A model generated the notes under the pieces. That model worked only from the letters and a program-made list of their open reading frames with translations. It did no database searches and had not been told where the DNA came from. DNA of 59,207 nucleotides. Origin: Cacconaster sp045642485 (GTDB lineage: Bacteria > Bacteroidota > Bacteroidia > Bacteroidales > UBA932). How positions within the stretch are numbered: position 1 is the stretch's first letter; the number at the start of each line of letters is the position of its first letter. Where the stretch lies: contig JAZUIV010000070.1 in NCBI GenBank assembly GCA_045642485.1, positions 1 to 59,207 on the forward strand, written 5' to 3'. Shown one piece after another: positions 43,853 to 52,253 of the stretch. The position numbers were made by a program, and so were the translations under genes.

Positions 43853-45103
43853 ATTGAGCCACTCGAGCCTCTTCATATAGAAGTCTCTCATCTTCTGAAC
43901 CTTGTCTCTATAGGTCTCAGTGCCGAGAATCTGCCACTTCTGGAAGTTCCTCTGCTGTGCCTTGTCCAGTTCCCGGGCCTTGACATCTATGAAATCGGAG
44001 GGGACGTTACGCAGCAGGGGGTACACCTCCGCCCATTTCTGCTGTAGCCCGCTTACGAATGCAGGGTCCTTGAAAAACCTTGCGAACCAACCCTCGTTGT
44101 GCTCCAGAGTCTGGTCTTTTATGAACCATCCGGTATAGTCGTTCGTGGTTCCGGGGTATTCTGAAGGAAAATAGTAGCAGTTCCCCAGCGCTCTGTCAAA
44201 ATCCCAGACGTGATAGAATTTCAGGGGACTGTCCGGTCCCAGGGTGATGAACGTGCTTTTCCTCAGATTGCCGTCAATGTTTTTGGTAAGTTCCTGAATT
44301 ATATAGTAGTTGATAACAGATTCCACGTCAATCATCGGTGCGTAGCCGCTTTCCGGGTCTGTGAAATTCTCGGAATAGAGCACATTCTCGAAATCTCTGA
44401 ATCTCTGAATTATAGTCTCTTTCAACTCGTTGGAGGGTTCTTCCGGATCGGAGAACATAACCGGCAGCCTGTGGGTGGTCCAGAAACACACCGGATTGTC
44501 CATAAACTGTTCCAGCTCCAGATAGACGTCTCCCTTGTCCAAGTCGATATCCACCCTGTTCTTTGCAACTTCCTTGTTTTCGCAGAACGTATATATGCCG
44601 AGATACTCGTTGTTGAGATAGACTTCCACGCTTATCATCGCCGGGGTCCAGGTCATTCCGCAAATCCGTGATATCTCCATCGCCGTCTGGTTCCTCAGAA
44701 GGGATTTGTCCTCATATTCGGCGAGCAGACACCAGTTCTTGCTTTTATTCAATCCGAGCACGGATGCCTTTTCGTCCAATTTGATTCTGTAGGGCTTTTT
44801 CGGGTCCTGCCAGGTGGTGTTTCCACGCCCTTTGATTTTCATCCCCGACTTGAACTCCTTTCCGTCAGTATATTTCTTGTCGTTATCCTTGACGGTTATC
44901 GTACCGGTGACATAGGTCTCCTTGCTTGTGACAGGTTGGAGCGCCTCCGTGAAAATTTCCACAACAGGAAGTCCGTATGATTCCTCTTTCTGTTCTTCAG
45001 GTTCAACTTCGGGAGGAGAGACGGGCTCAATGTCTTTTTGACAGGCGGTCCCGACAATCATCAGCAGCGAGACAAGTGCAATGAATGTATAATGTGTTTT
45101 CAT
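43829..45103 (-). CDS. CotH-kinase-like lipoprotein
   Basis: 424 residues. Signal with Cys21 (LLMIVGTACQK) then a Glu/Pro-rich linker. The CotH domain follows: KIKGRGNTTWQDPKKPYRIK, LLAEYEDKSLLRNQTAMEI, YLGIYTFCENKEV, NIDGNLRKSTFI and FYHVWDFDRALGN, with conserved acidic residues like the atypical kinase CotH of Bacillus spores. In Bacteroidota such proteins are surface lipoproteins and substrates are unknown. The ATG lies 7 nt after a -7 box. Confidence 0.88.
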   Translation of the reverse strand: MKTHYTFIALVSLLMIVGTACQKDIEPVSPPEVEPEEQKEESYGLPVVEIFTEALQPVTSKETYVTGTITVKDNDKKYTDGKEFKSGMKIKGRGNTTWQDPKKPYRIKLDEKASVLGLNKSKNWCLLAEYEDKSLLRNQTAMEISRICGMTWTPAMISVEVYLNNEYLGIYTFCENKEVAKNRVDIDLDKGDVYLELEQFMDNPVCFWTTHRLPVMFSDPEEPSNELKETIIQRFRDFENVLYSENFTDPESGYAPMIDVESVINYYIIQELTKNIDGNLRKSTFITLGPDSPLKFYHVWDFDRALGNCYYFPSEYPGTTNDYTGWFIKDQTLEHNEGWFARFFKDPAFVSGLQQKWAEVYPLLRNVPSDFIDVKARELDKAQQRNFQKWQILGTETYRDKVQKMRDFYMKRLEWLNSEIPKLD

Positions 45104-45110
45104 AGGTGGA

Positions 45111-45118
45111 CAAATTTA
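45111..45118 (-). promoter_or_regulatory. -7 box TAAATTTG of the CotH-like gene
   Basis: Minus strand TAAATTTG, followed by 7 nt and the ATG at 45103. A near-leaderless transcript is predicted; no -33 box at the expected place. Confidence 0.5.
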
Positions 45119-45214
45119 CAAAAAAGAATGCGATGGTTTGACTGAAACAGAAAATTTCAAATCCTTAAAAAATCAATCGGACTGTTGACTTTTTTTTCTT
45201 TTAGAAATACAGTG

Positions 45215-45222
45215 TATCTTTG
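45215..45222 (+). promoter_or_regulatory. -7 box TATCTTTG of the second fucosidase gene
   Basis: TATCTTTG followed by only TTGT before the ATG at 45227, so transcription should start at or next to the A of the ATG. Confidence 0.55.
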
Positions 45223-45226
45223 TTGT

Positions 45227-47344
45227 ATGAGCCGTTTTTTCTTACTCCTTTTCCTGTCACTCTGCCTGATATCCTGCAAATACGCAGGCGTCCCGGACAA
45301 TGTCAATACTATACTTGTCGAAGAAGGTGACACTCCGGAACAGATTATTGCAAAGGCCGTGGCCACCAAGCCGTCTGCAAGGCAACTTGCGGCTATGGAT
45401 GACGAATTCATAGCCTTTGCCTGCATCGGGCCGAATACCTTTACCGGAAGGGAATGGGGCACAGGCACCGAAGGCCCAAGCGTATTCGACCTCAAGACGC
45501 TCGACACGGACCAGTGGTGCCGGGTGATGAAGGAAGCGGGGATGACAAAGGTCGTTCTTACGGTGAAGCATCACGACGGATTCGTAATTTATCAGAGCCG
45601 ATATACCACGCACGGCATAATGTCCTCCCCCTTTATGGACGGAAAAGGGGACATCGTCAGGTCCCTGAGCGAATCCTGTGCGAAGTACGGCATAAAACTG
45701 GGCATCTATCTCTCCCCTGCCGACCTTTTCCAGATGGAGGGAGACGGTCTGTACGGCAACGAAAGCCCGATTACCCTGCGCACAATCCCCAAGCAGGTGG
45801 AGGGCAGGCCGTTTGCTGACAAAAGAACCTTCCGGTTCGAATGTGACGACTACAACGAGTACTTTATGAGCCAGCTGTTCGAACTGCTGACAGAATACGG
45901 TCCCATCCACGAAGTGTGGTTCGACGGAGCTCACCCCAAACGCAAGGGGAATCAGCAATACAACTACAGAGCGTGGGGAGAGTTGATTCGCGCCCTCGCA
46001 CCGGATGCCGTAATGTTCGGTCTTAAGGATATACGCTGGTGCGGCAACGAGAGCGGAGATACCCGTGAAAATGAGTGGAACGTCATCCCGTATGCCGGGG
46101 AAAACCCGGACAATATGAATTCCATTGTTGACCTGATGGATGACAGACTGGGAGACAGGGACATACTCCTGAATGTCCCCAAACCGTTCTGGCTGCACTA
46201 CGAACCCGGAGAGACTGATACTTCAATCAGAGGCGGATGGTTCTGGCGCAATGATTACGAACAGCCTGTCCGCTCCGCTGACAATGTCTTCGACATATAT
46301 GAGCGTTCCGTAGGGGGCAACTCCATCCTTATTCTCAACCTCCCTCCCACCAAAGACGGAGTGCTGGGAGAGCGGGACGTCGAAACGATGAAGGAAGTCG
46401 GCCGGAGAATCAGAGAAACTTACGGCGTAAATCTCTGCAAACGCAAAATAAGAAAGCCTGTCGAAGTGGGCGAAGGCATCGAGATGAAACTTCGAAGGCA
46501 GTGCAAGGTCAACCGTATCGTTCTGTGCGAACCGATTGCCTTCACAGGTGAGAGGATAGAGAAATTGGCTGTAGATGCCCTGATAGATGGGCAATGGGAG
46601 GAAATCGCCACCTCCGGAAATGTGGGACACAAGAGAATCGTCCGATTCGCAACCGTCGTCACTGACCGCGTCAGAGTGCGTGTCCTCGAATCCCGGGCAG
46701 AAGCCATAATAAGTGCCTTCAGCGCACATTACCATCCGGAGAGACCTTTCAATGTCGCATCGTCATTCAGCGCCGACGGCTACGTCACTGTCACCCCGGA
46801 TGCGGGAACTTTCTCCTGGAAACGCAACTCGCAGAACAGCAGTGCAAACCTTAACCCCAGCGCAAAAATATACTACACCCTCGACGGCAGCGACCCCGAT
46901 GAAAATTCAATTGAATACAACGGTCCCTTCAAGTTCCAGAACGGAACTCTCAAAGCTGTGTGCATTCTTGACGGACAATACGGACAGATACATCAAAGCC
47001 ATATAGGCTATGACAGAAGCGGATGGAAGATTGATATCAATTCCCACGATACAGTCATTGACTGCGGTGAGCCCATCCTCATCTCCGGATTCTACTTTGT
47101 CTCAAATACAAACAACTTTCACGGAGATTATGTAAGCCGTGCCACAATGAGTGTCAGCAATGACGGAAAGGTGTGGACCAAGGTTGCCGACTGCGAGTTC
47201 GACAACATAATCAACGACCCCTCACGCCGACTTGTCAGCATAGACAAGCCAGTAACCGCACGCTATCTGCGTATGGACGTCAAACAGCTTGTGGGTGACG
47301 GAGACGGCTTCCAGAGCCGCGACAGTGAAATCGAGGCTTTTTGA
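45227..47344 (+). CDS. GH29 alpha-L-fucosidase, multidomain lipoprotein
   Basis: 705 residues from MSRFFLLL; 14 codons upstream are open but contain the -7 box. Lipoprotein Cys17 (LCLISC). GH29 region about 55-420: VVLTVKHHDGFVIYQ, IKLGIYLSPAD and the likely nucleophile Asp233 in VWFDGAHP, closer to the narrow-specificity (GH29-B) type. Then a chitobiase-C-like segment (IYYTLDGSDPDE, about 555-600) and a C-terminal F5/8-type domain (ATMSVSNDGKVWTKVADCEF). It removes alpha-1,3/1,4-fucose from branched glycans, by family knowledge. Confidence 0.92.
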   Translation: MSRFFLLLFLSLCLISCKYAGVPDNVNTILVEEGDTPEQIIAKAVATKPSARQLAAMDDEFIAFACIGPNTFTGREWGTGTEGPSVFDLKTLDTDQWCRVMKEAGMTKVVLTVKHHDGFVIYQSRYTTHGIMSSPFMDGKGDIVRSLSESCAKYGIKLGIYLSPADLFQMEGDGLYGNESPITLRTIPKQVEGRPFADKRTFRFECDDYNEYFMSQLFELLTEYGPIHEVWFDGAHPKRKGNQQYNYRAWGELIRALAPDAVMFGLKDIRWCGNESGDTRENEWNVIPYAGENPDNMNSIVDLMDDRLGDRDILLNVPKPFWLHYEPGETDTSIRGGWFWRNDYEQPVRSADNVFDIYERSVGGNSILILNLPPTKDGVLGERDVETMKEVGRRIRETYGVNLCKRKIRKPVEVGEGIEMKLRRQCKVNRIVLCEPIAFTGERIEKLAVDALIDGQWEEIATSGNVGHKRIVRFATVVTDRVRVRVLESRAEAIISAFSAHYHPERPFNVASSFSADGYVTVTPDAGTFSWKRNSQNSSANLNPSAKIYYTLDGSDPDENSIEYNGPFKFQNGTLKAVCILDGQYGQIHQSHIGYDRSGWKIDINSHDTVIDCGEPILISGFYFVSNTNNFHGDYVSRATMSVSNDGKVWTKVADCEFDNIINDPSRRLVSIDKPVTARYLRMDVKQLVGDGDGFQSRDSEIEAF

Positions 47345-47366
47345 TTCTTTAATGATATCCGTGTAA

Positions 47367-48941
47367 TCAGAACCCTCTTCCGAACTTGAGCCAATATCTG
47401 GCTTCGAGTTCATTCCAGCGGGCGGCGCATCTTGAATATATGTCAGATGTGAAGTTGTCCAGCAAGGCCCGCTTCTCCCAATCGGGTGCGGCGGAATATC
47501 TGCCTTCAAGTTCACGCAAAGCCTTGAAGGTCATATCTTCCATCTCCAGAACATTATCTGTGAATTCCTTCTTGGTTTCCTGCCAGGCCAGAGTGGCCAG
47601 TTTGTTGGCCCGCCTGAACTGCCACAGCACACAGTCGGGAACGTATTGCCGCTGACCGCAGTTGAAAAATGCCTCAGGCAGGGCGCCACCTCCGCTGAAC
47701 AGGGGGATGCGCGGACTCTGGGCGGGATTGTCCACCGCATACCAGCAGATGCCGCCGATTTCGTCGGGAAGATAATTGCGGAGTTGGATGACGGTCGAAT
47801 AGGAGCACCAGGCCACAGCCAGCGTTCTGGAGAACTCCACCGTGCCGGGGGCTATGGTGTTGAGAGTGTTCCTCATAGTCGTGGTAAGCCAGGGATTGGC
47901 TACCGGACTGATGACCTTATGAGCAGGGACAGTGTCCTTTGCAGGGACTTCAACCAGAACGTTGCGGCACATATCGAACTGCGTCCCTTCATAAGTGTCA
48001 CGCAGGATTGCCATCACGTCGCGCACGCTCACCGGGGAGTCGGGCTTCACGCTGAAAGGCATCTGAGGTTCGTCGAAAGAGAGCCCGAGGGATGGGGCGA
48101 ATGTGGTGAGTACACGGTATTCCCGTTCCCGGAAATTCTTCCCTTTCCCATATGATGAATTGAAAGCCTTCCAGTAGATGAAGTCTCCCTTACCATCCCA
48201 GAGGCCGTTGTCGCGGGCCACCTGCTCCACATTGTCGGAAGCGAGGATATTCTTTTTGTCCTTTCTGTTGATTTTTCCGATGCGAGGGAGGTTGGCCGAT
48301 ACGGCAATCTCATCATCCGGAACCCGCTGGGCCACCCAGGCCGCGCCCGTCTTTGCCTTCCCTACCCCCGTAATCTCAAAAAACCACACTTCATTCTTGT
48401 CGGCCACCGTGAGACATTCGCCTCCGTCACCATATCCGTATTCCTCTGCAATGGCCCCCATCAGCTGAACGGCCTCCCGGGCGGTGGAACATCTCTCCAG
48501 CGCCAAGCGGCACAACTCCTCGATGAGGATGGGAGACTTGGAATTGATCAGCGTGTCCGGACCGGTGAAAGTGGTCTCGCCGATTCCCACCTGCTTCTCA
48601 TTCAGAGACGGGTAGCCTGTATTCAGATAGGCATAGGTGTGAGCCACCTGAGGGATTTCCATAATATATTGTACCCCAACAGTATCGGTCACGTATTTCG
48701 TTTTCCGCCAGTTCTTTCTTATCCAGGTGGTCTCTCCGGCCTGATGGTCCGCGGCGGGGACATAGTTCACCCACGTATGGGACCATCCGTCACAAGTATG
48801 CGAAGTTATCACCGAGCCGTCCGTTGTGGCCAGCCTTCCCGCCACGACACTGGTACATTCAAGGCCCTGATACTCTTCATCCTGCGCCATCGCGCCAAAA
48901 CATACTGTCAATGAGATTGCAAGGAGAACAAACTTCTTCAT
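47367..48941 (-). CDS. C69-family dipeptidase (PepD-like), exported
   Basis: 524 residues from MKKFVLL. Signal peptide to about residue 19 (CFGAMAQ), then a short propeptide; Cys29 in GLECTSVVAG is the N-terminal nucleophile exposed after processing. Further motifs: DGSVITSHTCDGW, IAEEYGYGDGGECLTVAD and VWFFEITGVG. The family hydrolyses dipeptides. It begins 2 nt after the LOG-family gene, so the two are co-transcribed; the link between them is unclear. A 22-nt gap separates it from the convergent fucosidase. Confidence 0.9.
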   Translation of the reverse strand: MKKFVLLAISLTVCFGAMAQDEEYQGLECTSVVAGRLATTDGSVITSHTCDGWSHTWVNYVPAADHQAGETTWIRKNWRKTKYVTDTVGVQYIMEIPQVAHTYAYLNTGYPSLNEKQVGIGETTFTGPDTLINSKSPILIEELCRLALERCSTAREAVQLMGAIAEEYGYGDGGECLTVADKNEVWFFEITGVGKAKTGAAWVAQRVPDDEIAVSANLPRIGKINRKDKKNILASDNVEQVARDNGLWDGKGDFIYWKAFNSSYGKGKNFREREYRVLTTFAPSLGLSFDEPQMPFSVKPDSPVSVRDVMAILRDTYEGTQFDMCRNVLVEVPAKDTVPAHKVISPVANPWLTTTMRNTLNTIAPGTVEFSRTLAVAWCSYSTVIQLRNYLPDEIGGICWYAVDNPAQSPRIPLFSGGGALPEAFFNCGQRQYVPDCVLWQFRRANKLATLAWQETKKEFTDNVLEMEDMTFKALRELEGRYSAAPDWEKRALLDNFTSDIYSRCAARWNELEARYWLKFGRGF

Positions 48942-48943
48942 AA

Positions 48944-50062
48944 TCACTCCGAAAACGATATTATAGTGTTGATTACCTCTTCGTTGCTGTCGGTTATCGT
49001 AAGAAGGAGCCCTTTGTATGTCCCGTTTTCGTGAAGTCTTTCAAGCAATGGATAGACAGGCACTTCCTTTGTATAATAGTCTGAGCCGAGGAATATCATC
49101 GGTCCGGGCTGACCCACTGATTCATAATGGTTCAGCGCCGCATCCTGGAAAATCTCCTGAAGCGTGCCCGCGGAACCGGGGGAGAATATCACCCCTCCCC
49201 TGGAGATGGAAAGTAGTATGTCCTCCCGCAGACTGTTCATAAAGAATTTCGCAATGTCCGTGGCGAAAGGGGTGGAGGGTTCGTGCCCGTAGAACCAGGT
49301 GGGAATGCCCAGACTCCTGAAGGTTGTCTGCGGATATGCCGTCATCACTTCGAATGCGGTGCGGAGCCATCCGCTGCCCCTGAACGAGGGCGCAACTTTC
49401 AGCATCTCGAGGGCCTTGTCGAATTCGGCGGAACTTCTTCCCGCCATCCAGGCACCGAAATGAGTGGCCTCCATCGCTCCGGGGCCGCCACCTGAAGCCA
49501 TAACCTTCCCCAATTCGGTCAGATTCTTGCTGATGAGGGCCACCTGCCGGAATGAATCGTCAGTCCTCAGGAGAGAATGTCCCCCCATCACGGCTACCAT
49601 CTGCTTCTCGTCGAAGTGGCTCAGGAAAGTATCCATCGCGTCGCTGATAGCCCTGTCGTGCAGGGATCTTGCCAGCGTCTCAATCAGGTCGCTGCATCTC
49701 TTTCCCTTCTTCATATAGTCAGTATATACCTGGCTGTCGAAGCAGGTCTTATAGCTCTCTTCATCGGCCGGGTCGTAACCGCAGTACAGAGTTTCTCCGG
49801 AATAGAGCTTTGTTGCAAAGGCCTGATAGATTTTTCCCATCTTCGGGAAAATGAGGCAATCCTGCCCGATTTCCTCCTCCATCTCCGTGGGAATGACGCA
49901 GCCCATAAAGCAGCAGTTCGAAAAAATGTGCTTTGCCGCCACATATTGCGGGGCTTTCTTGAAATCTATATACTGGAATACATATCTGGATATGACTCCA
50001 TTGGCATCGGGAGAAGGCAATTCGACCAATTCGTCGATTTTTGTGTAAACTTTCTGGCTCAT
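48944..50062 (-). CDS. LOG-family Rossmann protein
   Basis: 372 residues from MSQKVYTKIDELVELP, chosen because the ATG lies 5 nt below a full promoter; the longer frame to 50155 would run through a repeat. Central motifs: VMASGGGPGAMEATHFGAW, the nucleotide-phosphate loop of lysine-decarboxylase-like (LOG) proteins, and SPGSAGTLQEIFQ, a variant of the PGGxGTxxE motif. LOG enzymes release cytokinin-type bases from nucleotides, but long members have unknown roles. The mRNA is probably leaderless. Confidence 0.82.
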   Translation of the reverse strand: MSQKVYTKIDELVELPSPDANGVISRYVFQYIDFKKAPQYVAAKHIFSNCCFMGCVIPTEMEEEIGQDCLIFPKMGKIYQAFATKLYSGETLYCGYDPADEESYKTCFDSQVYTDYMKKGKRCSDLIETLARSLHDRAISDAMDTFLSHFDEKQMVAVMGGHSLLRTDDSFRQVALISKNLTELGKVMASGGGPGAMEATHFGAWMAGRSSAEFDKALEMLKVAPSFRGSGWLRTAFEVMTAYPQTTFRSLGIPTWFYGHEPSTPFATDIAKFFMNSLREDILLSISRGGVIFSPGSAGTLQEIFQDAALNHYESVGQPGPMIFLGSDYYTKEVPVYPLLERLHENGTYKGLLLTITDSNEEVINTIISFSE

Positions 50063-50067
50063 CACCA

Positions 50068-50098
50068 CAAATTTACCTTTTTCCCCGGATATTTCAAA
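50068..50098 (-). promoter_or_regulatory. Promoter of the LOG-family gene, leaderless type
   Basis: TTTG at 50098-50095 and TAAATTTG at 50075-50068 with exact consensus spacing; the ATG begins 5 nt after the -7 box. The -33 box touches the outer arm of repeat copy B. Confidence 0.7.
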
Positions 50099-50211
50099 GT
50101 TGCGCGAACGCGAGTGACTAATCCCTTCGGGCTTTTCCTCCTCTTCGCTCGGCAATGCTCAAACAAGTTTGGCATTGCGCTCGCTCGGTCGTCGGTTCGC
50201 GTCCGCGCAAC
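50099..50211. repeat. Foldback repeat element, copy B
   Basis: A 113-bp intergenic element bounded by GTTGCGC-GA-ACGCGA (50099-50113) and TCGCGT-CC-GCGCAAC (50197-50211), inverted and 13/15 matching. Inside, GCAATGC and GCATTGC (50152-50178) form a second hairpin. No ORF. Arms match copy A at 41165-41199. Confidence 0.7.
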
Positions 50212-50233
50212 ATCTATGAAAAAAACTCTCGCT

Positions 50234-51100
50234 TTATTTGATTTTCAGCACTGTGGAAGCCTTGACAGGCTCGAGATTCCTCGCGGCCAGAGCATTCTTG
50301 TCCTTAACATTGGCGGGGAATTCGATGGTGCAGCCTACGGCGACATTCTGCAGAAGTTTGGCGATATCGTTGTCACGCTTCTTGCCATATACCTGAAGGC
50401 CAACAACTTCACTTCCGCAAGCGACAGTCAGGACGCAGGCCTGAGTAGTATAGGAGGTGACGGTCTGCTGGAAGCCGATTTTCTCGAAGAAGGGCTTGTA
50501 TATGGGAAGCGTCTCGAAATCCTTCACCCCTTCAGTTATTTCTGAAACGGAGAGAACATCACCTTTCAGATAATACTGATTGCCTGCGCTCCAGTTCTTT
50601 TCGTCATTGAAATCGAGAATTCTCTCTCCCTTGGTCCCGCGGACGCGGAAGTTGACGTCGGTCTCAACAAGGCCGTAGTTGGTATAGTCGGTCCAGAAGT
50701 CGGCAAAGCCGGTCTGTTCCTTGTTCCAGATACTTTGTATCAGCAGGAACCCGCAATCAACGGTATAGCCGCTGTTTCCGCCGGAATGGAAAACGTAAGG
50801 CACCTCGCCTGTCTTTTCCGGATTGTCCATATTCTCGGGTAGGAACTGGAATCCGTGTCCGGAAATATATGCTTCGTCCCCATAGGAGATGCAGGGTACG
50901 TTTGTCTTGACGATTACATCAACCGCCAGAGCGTCAGATTTGACAGCTACAAGATTGTTGAAAGTACCCACGATGGTAATCTCGCAAGCGTCCGTAGATG
51001 TCCTGACGCCGGAAAGTTTGATGTCTGTTTCGTTCTTGTCGCAAGAAGTTGAGACAATAAGGAGTGCGGTCATAGCCGCAAAGAAGAATGAATTTTTCAT
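50234..51100 (-). CDS. Lipoprotein of unknown function
   Basis: 288 residues. Clear lipoprotein signal (FFAAMTALLIVSTSCDKNE, Cys20). The body is predicted mostly beta from its alternating pattern. Repeated elements such as NNLVAVKSDALAVDVIVKT and NVAVGCTIEFPANVKDKN are not a family I recognise. It stands alone on the minus strand, between repeat copy B and the structured-RNA cluster. Its own promoter was not found; read-through from RNA unit 51166-51333 is possible. Confidence 0.75.
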   Translation of the reverse strand: MKNSFFFAAMTALLIVSTSCDKNETDIKLSGVRTSTDACEITIVGTFNNLVAVKSDALAVDVIVKTNVPCISYGDEAYISGHGFQFLPENMDNPEKTGEVPYVFHSGGNSGYTVDCGFLLIQSIWNKEQTGFADFWTDYTNYGLVETDVNFRVRGTKGERILDFNDEKNWSAGNQYYLKGDVLSVSEITEGVKDFETLPIYKPFFEKIGFQQTVTSYTTQACVLTVACGSEVVGLQVYGKKRDNDIAKLLQNVAVGCTIEFPANVKDKNALAARNLEPVKASTVLKIK

Positions 51101-51165
51101 CTTTTCTTGATTAATATAGGTTATTGATGTTATGAATTAGTCTGCAGCATCTGTGGGTAATAAAC

Positions 51166-51333
51166 AAAAATGCGAGGAGACAGTTCTACAGAGGCCTGGG
51201 AAGCCCATCAGAAACCATTTCCTCGCAGATATAGATTGCCATCCTTAGATGGTAATCATATCCACAAATCTGCGGGAGAATAGTCCTTCTGATTTAAGAA
51301 ATTCCCAGTTTCTGTAGAAGACCTTATCTCTCG
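51166..51333 (-). ncRNA. Candidate structured RNA A (6S-like extended hairpin)
   Basis: Minus strand: -7 box TACATTTG at 51344-51337, then about 165 nt to a T-tail at 51170-51166. Arms pair along almost the whole length: TTCTACAG with CTGTAGAA, CTGGGAA with TTCCCAG, ATCAGAA with TTCTGAT, CGCAGAT with ATCTGCG, and GATTACCATC with GATGGCAATC (one mismatch), separated by small internal loops. Each half can also fold as a local hairpin (TGCGAGGA/TCCTCGCA before the T-tail). Length and shape recall 6S RNA; the family is not proven. No convincing coding frame. Confidence 0.6.
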
Positions 51334-51435
51334 CCGCAAATGTAGTAATTTTTTTGATTCTTAACTATAATCCATTTTCTGAAAGACTCATTTTTAGATG
51401 ATTATCTATTCCTATTCATAGGCCTGTCTTCTTGT

Positions 51436-51583
51436 AAAAAAAGCGAGGCATCGAAACCAGCCAGAAGAAACTCGTTTATATATGCCGTTGGAAGAAGGCC
51501 TTTCTGATTGATGAATTTCCCAGTTCCTGTAAATGGCCTATTCTAACCGGCATTAAGCAAATTGGGGTTTCTGCTGCCTCGCT
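51436..51583 (-). ncRNA. Candidate structured RNA B (6S-like)
   Basis: Minus strand, about 148 nt. Closing stem AGCGAGGCA/TGCCTCGCT (9 bp) is followed by seven T. Inside: GAAACC/GGTTTC, a large central bubble, then TGCCGGTT/AACGGCA and AGGCC/GGCCT capped by a loop with ACAGGAACTGGGAAATTC, the sequence shared with RNA A. Closing stem, central bubble and apical arm are the 6S layout. The -7 box is poor (TATGAGTG at 51591-51584). An open frame crosses the RNA but shares no start with the other units. Confidence 0.55.
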
Positions 51584-51674
51584 ACACTCATATTGTCATA
51601 TTTTTGCGGATTCAATCTAATCTTTATTCAACATATCTATGACACAATAAGTAAACGTTAAATGAAATAGAAGC

Positions 51675-51808
51675 AAAAAGGTGAACCTAAAAGAAATTCT
51701 CAAAATGGCAGCAAGCCTTTCTGCCGGGACCTCATTCTGAAGAACAGCATGACTTTTTGCTGCGAGGCCAAAATTATATGTATTGTCATAAACAGACAAA
51801 GGTTCACC
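51675..51808 (-). ncRNA. Candidate structured RNA C
   Basis: Minus strand: GTTG at 51840-51837 and TATTTTTG at 51817-51810 form a consensus-spaced promoter. The RNA begins at the closing stem GGTGAACCT (51808-51800) that pairs with AGGTTCACC (51688-51680), then TTTTT. An inner stem GCAGCAA/TTGCTGC encloses a structured region with ATTCTGAAG-type motifs faintly like RNAs A and B. A 60-codon frame with a TTG start overlaps it, but the terminator-like end favours an RNA. Confidence 0.55.
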
Positions 51809-51840
51809 GCAAAAATAGCAATTTATTCTTATTATTCAAC

Positions 51841-52035
51841 TCAACGCGAACAAATCAATGCTTCTAAATTAGATCGTTCAACTCAGTCTCTGGTAAACCT
51901 TTTTCTTCATTTACAATATCGGTGATATGATGAAACTAAACGCAAAGGAAATATCCATAATCTTTGCCGACATGATTCAGCGCAACTATATACCCAGTCC
52001 CGAATCCATTTGATAATATGCGCAATACAAACTAA
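51841..52035. other. Gap with no supported gene
   Basis: Between RNA C's promoter and the hairpin at 52036. It holds one short plus-strand frame (51927-52013, 28 residues) without promoter, ribosome site or recognisable family. Nothing else is seen. Confidence 0.5.
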
Positions 52036-52069
52036 CGGGAGCCGCCTGATGGCAATCAGACAGCTCCCG
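52036..52069 (-). terminator. Hairpin after the 49-residue ORF
   Basis: CGGGAGC (52036-52042) pairs with GCTCCCG (52063-52069), with an inner CTGAT/ATCAG stem. It lies 26 nt below the small ORF on the minus strand; the T-run is weak. Confidence 0.55.
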
Positions 52070-52094
52070 AACGGGTGGGAAGAAGAACGGTCAA

Positions 52095-52244
52095 TTACCG
52101 TTTCCGATAATGAGTTTTGACGTAACCCTTCCGGCCATTAACCACCTTGAAGTGGCCCCTGACAAGAACAGGCTTACGAGGCTCTTCCTCACAAACTATT
52201 GTAAGGCGCTCTCGGATGCTTTTAAAATGAATGTGAATTTTCAT
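52095..52244 (-). CDS. Small basic protein, 49 residues
   Basis: ATG at 52244, stop at 52095. Sequence starts MKIHIHFKSIRERLTIV and ends GHFKVVNGRKGYVKTHYRKR, strongly basic. I do not recognise a family; similar short basic C-termini are frequent in Bacteroidota mobile-element proteins. It follows a promoter (52409-52439), a leader with an attenuator-like hairpin, and the repeat copy 1, and is closed by a hairpin. Its expression would depend on read-through of the attenuator. Too short for most ORF callers. Confidence 0.5.
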   Translation of the reverse strand: MKIHIHFKSIRERLTIVCEEEPRKPVLVRGHFKVVNGRKGYVKTHYRKR

Positions 52245-52253
52245 AAGAAAATG

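Noticed and set aside
51617..51799. 60-codon minus-strand frame overlapping RNA C
   Set aside because: TTG start inside the closing stem; the T-tailed stem and promoter favour an RNA. Not fully excluded.
51927..52013. 28-residue plus-strand ORF
   Set aside because: No promoter at correct distance, no family and no neighbours in the same direction.
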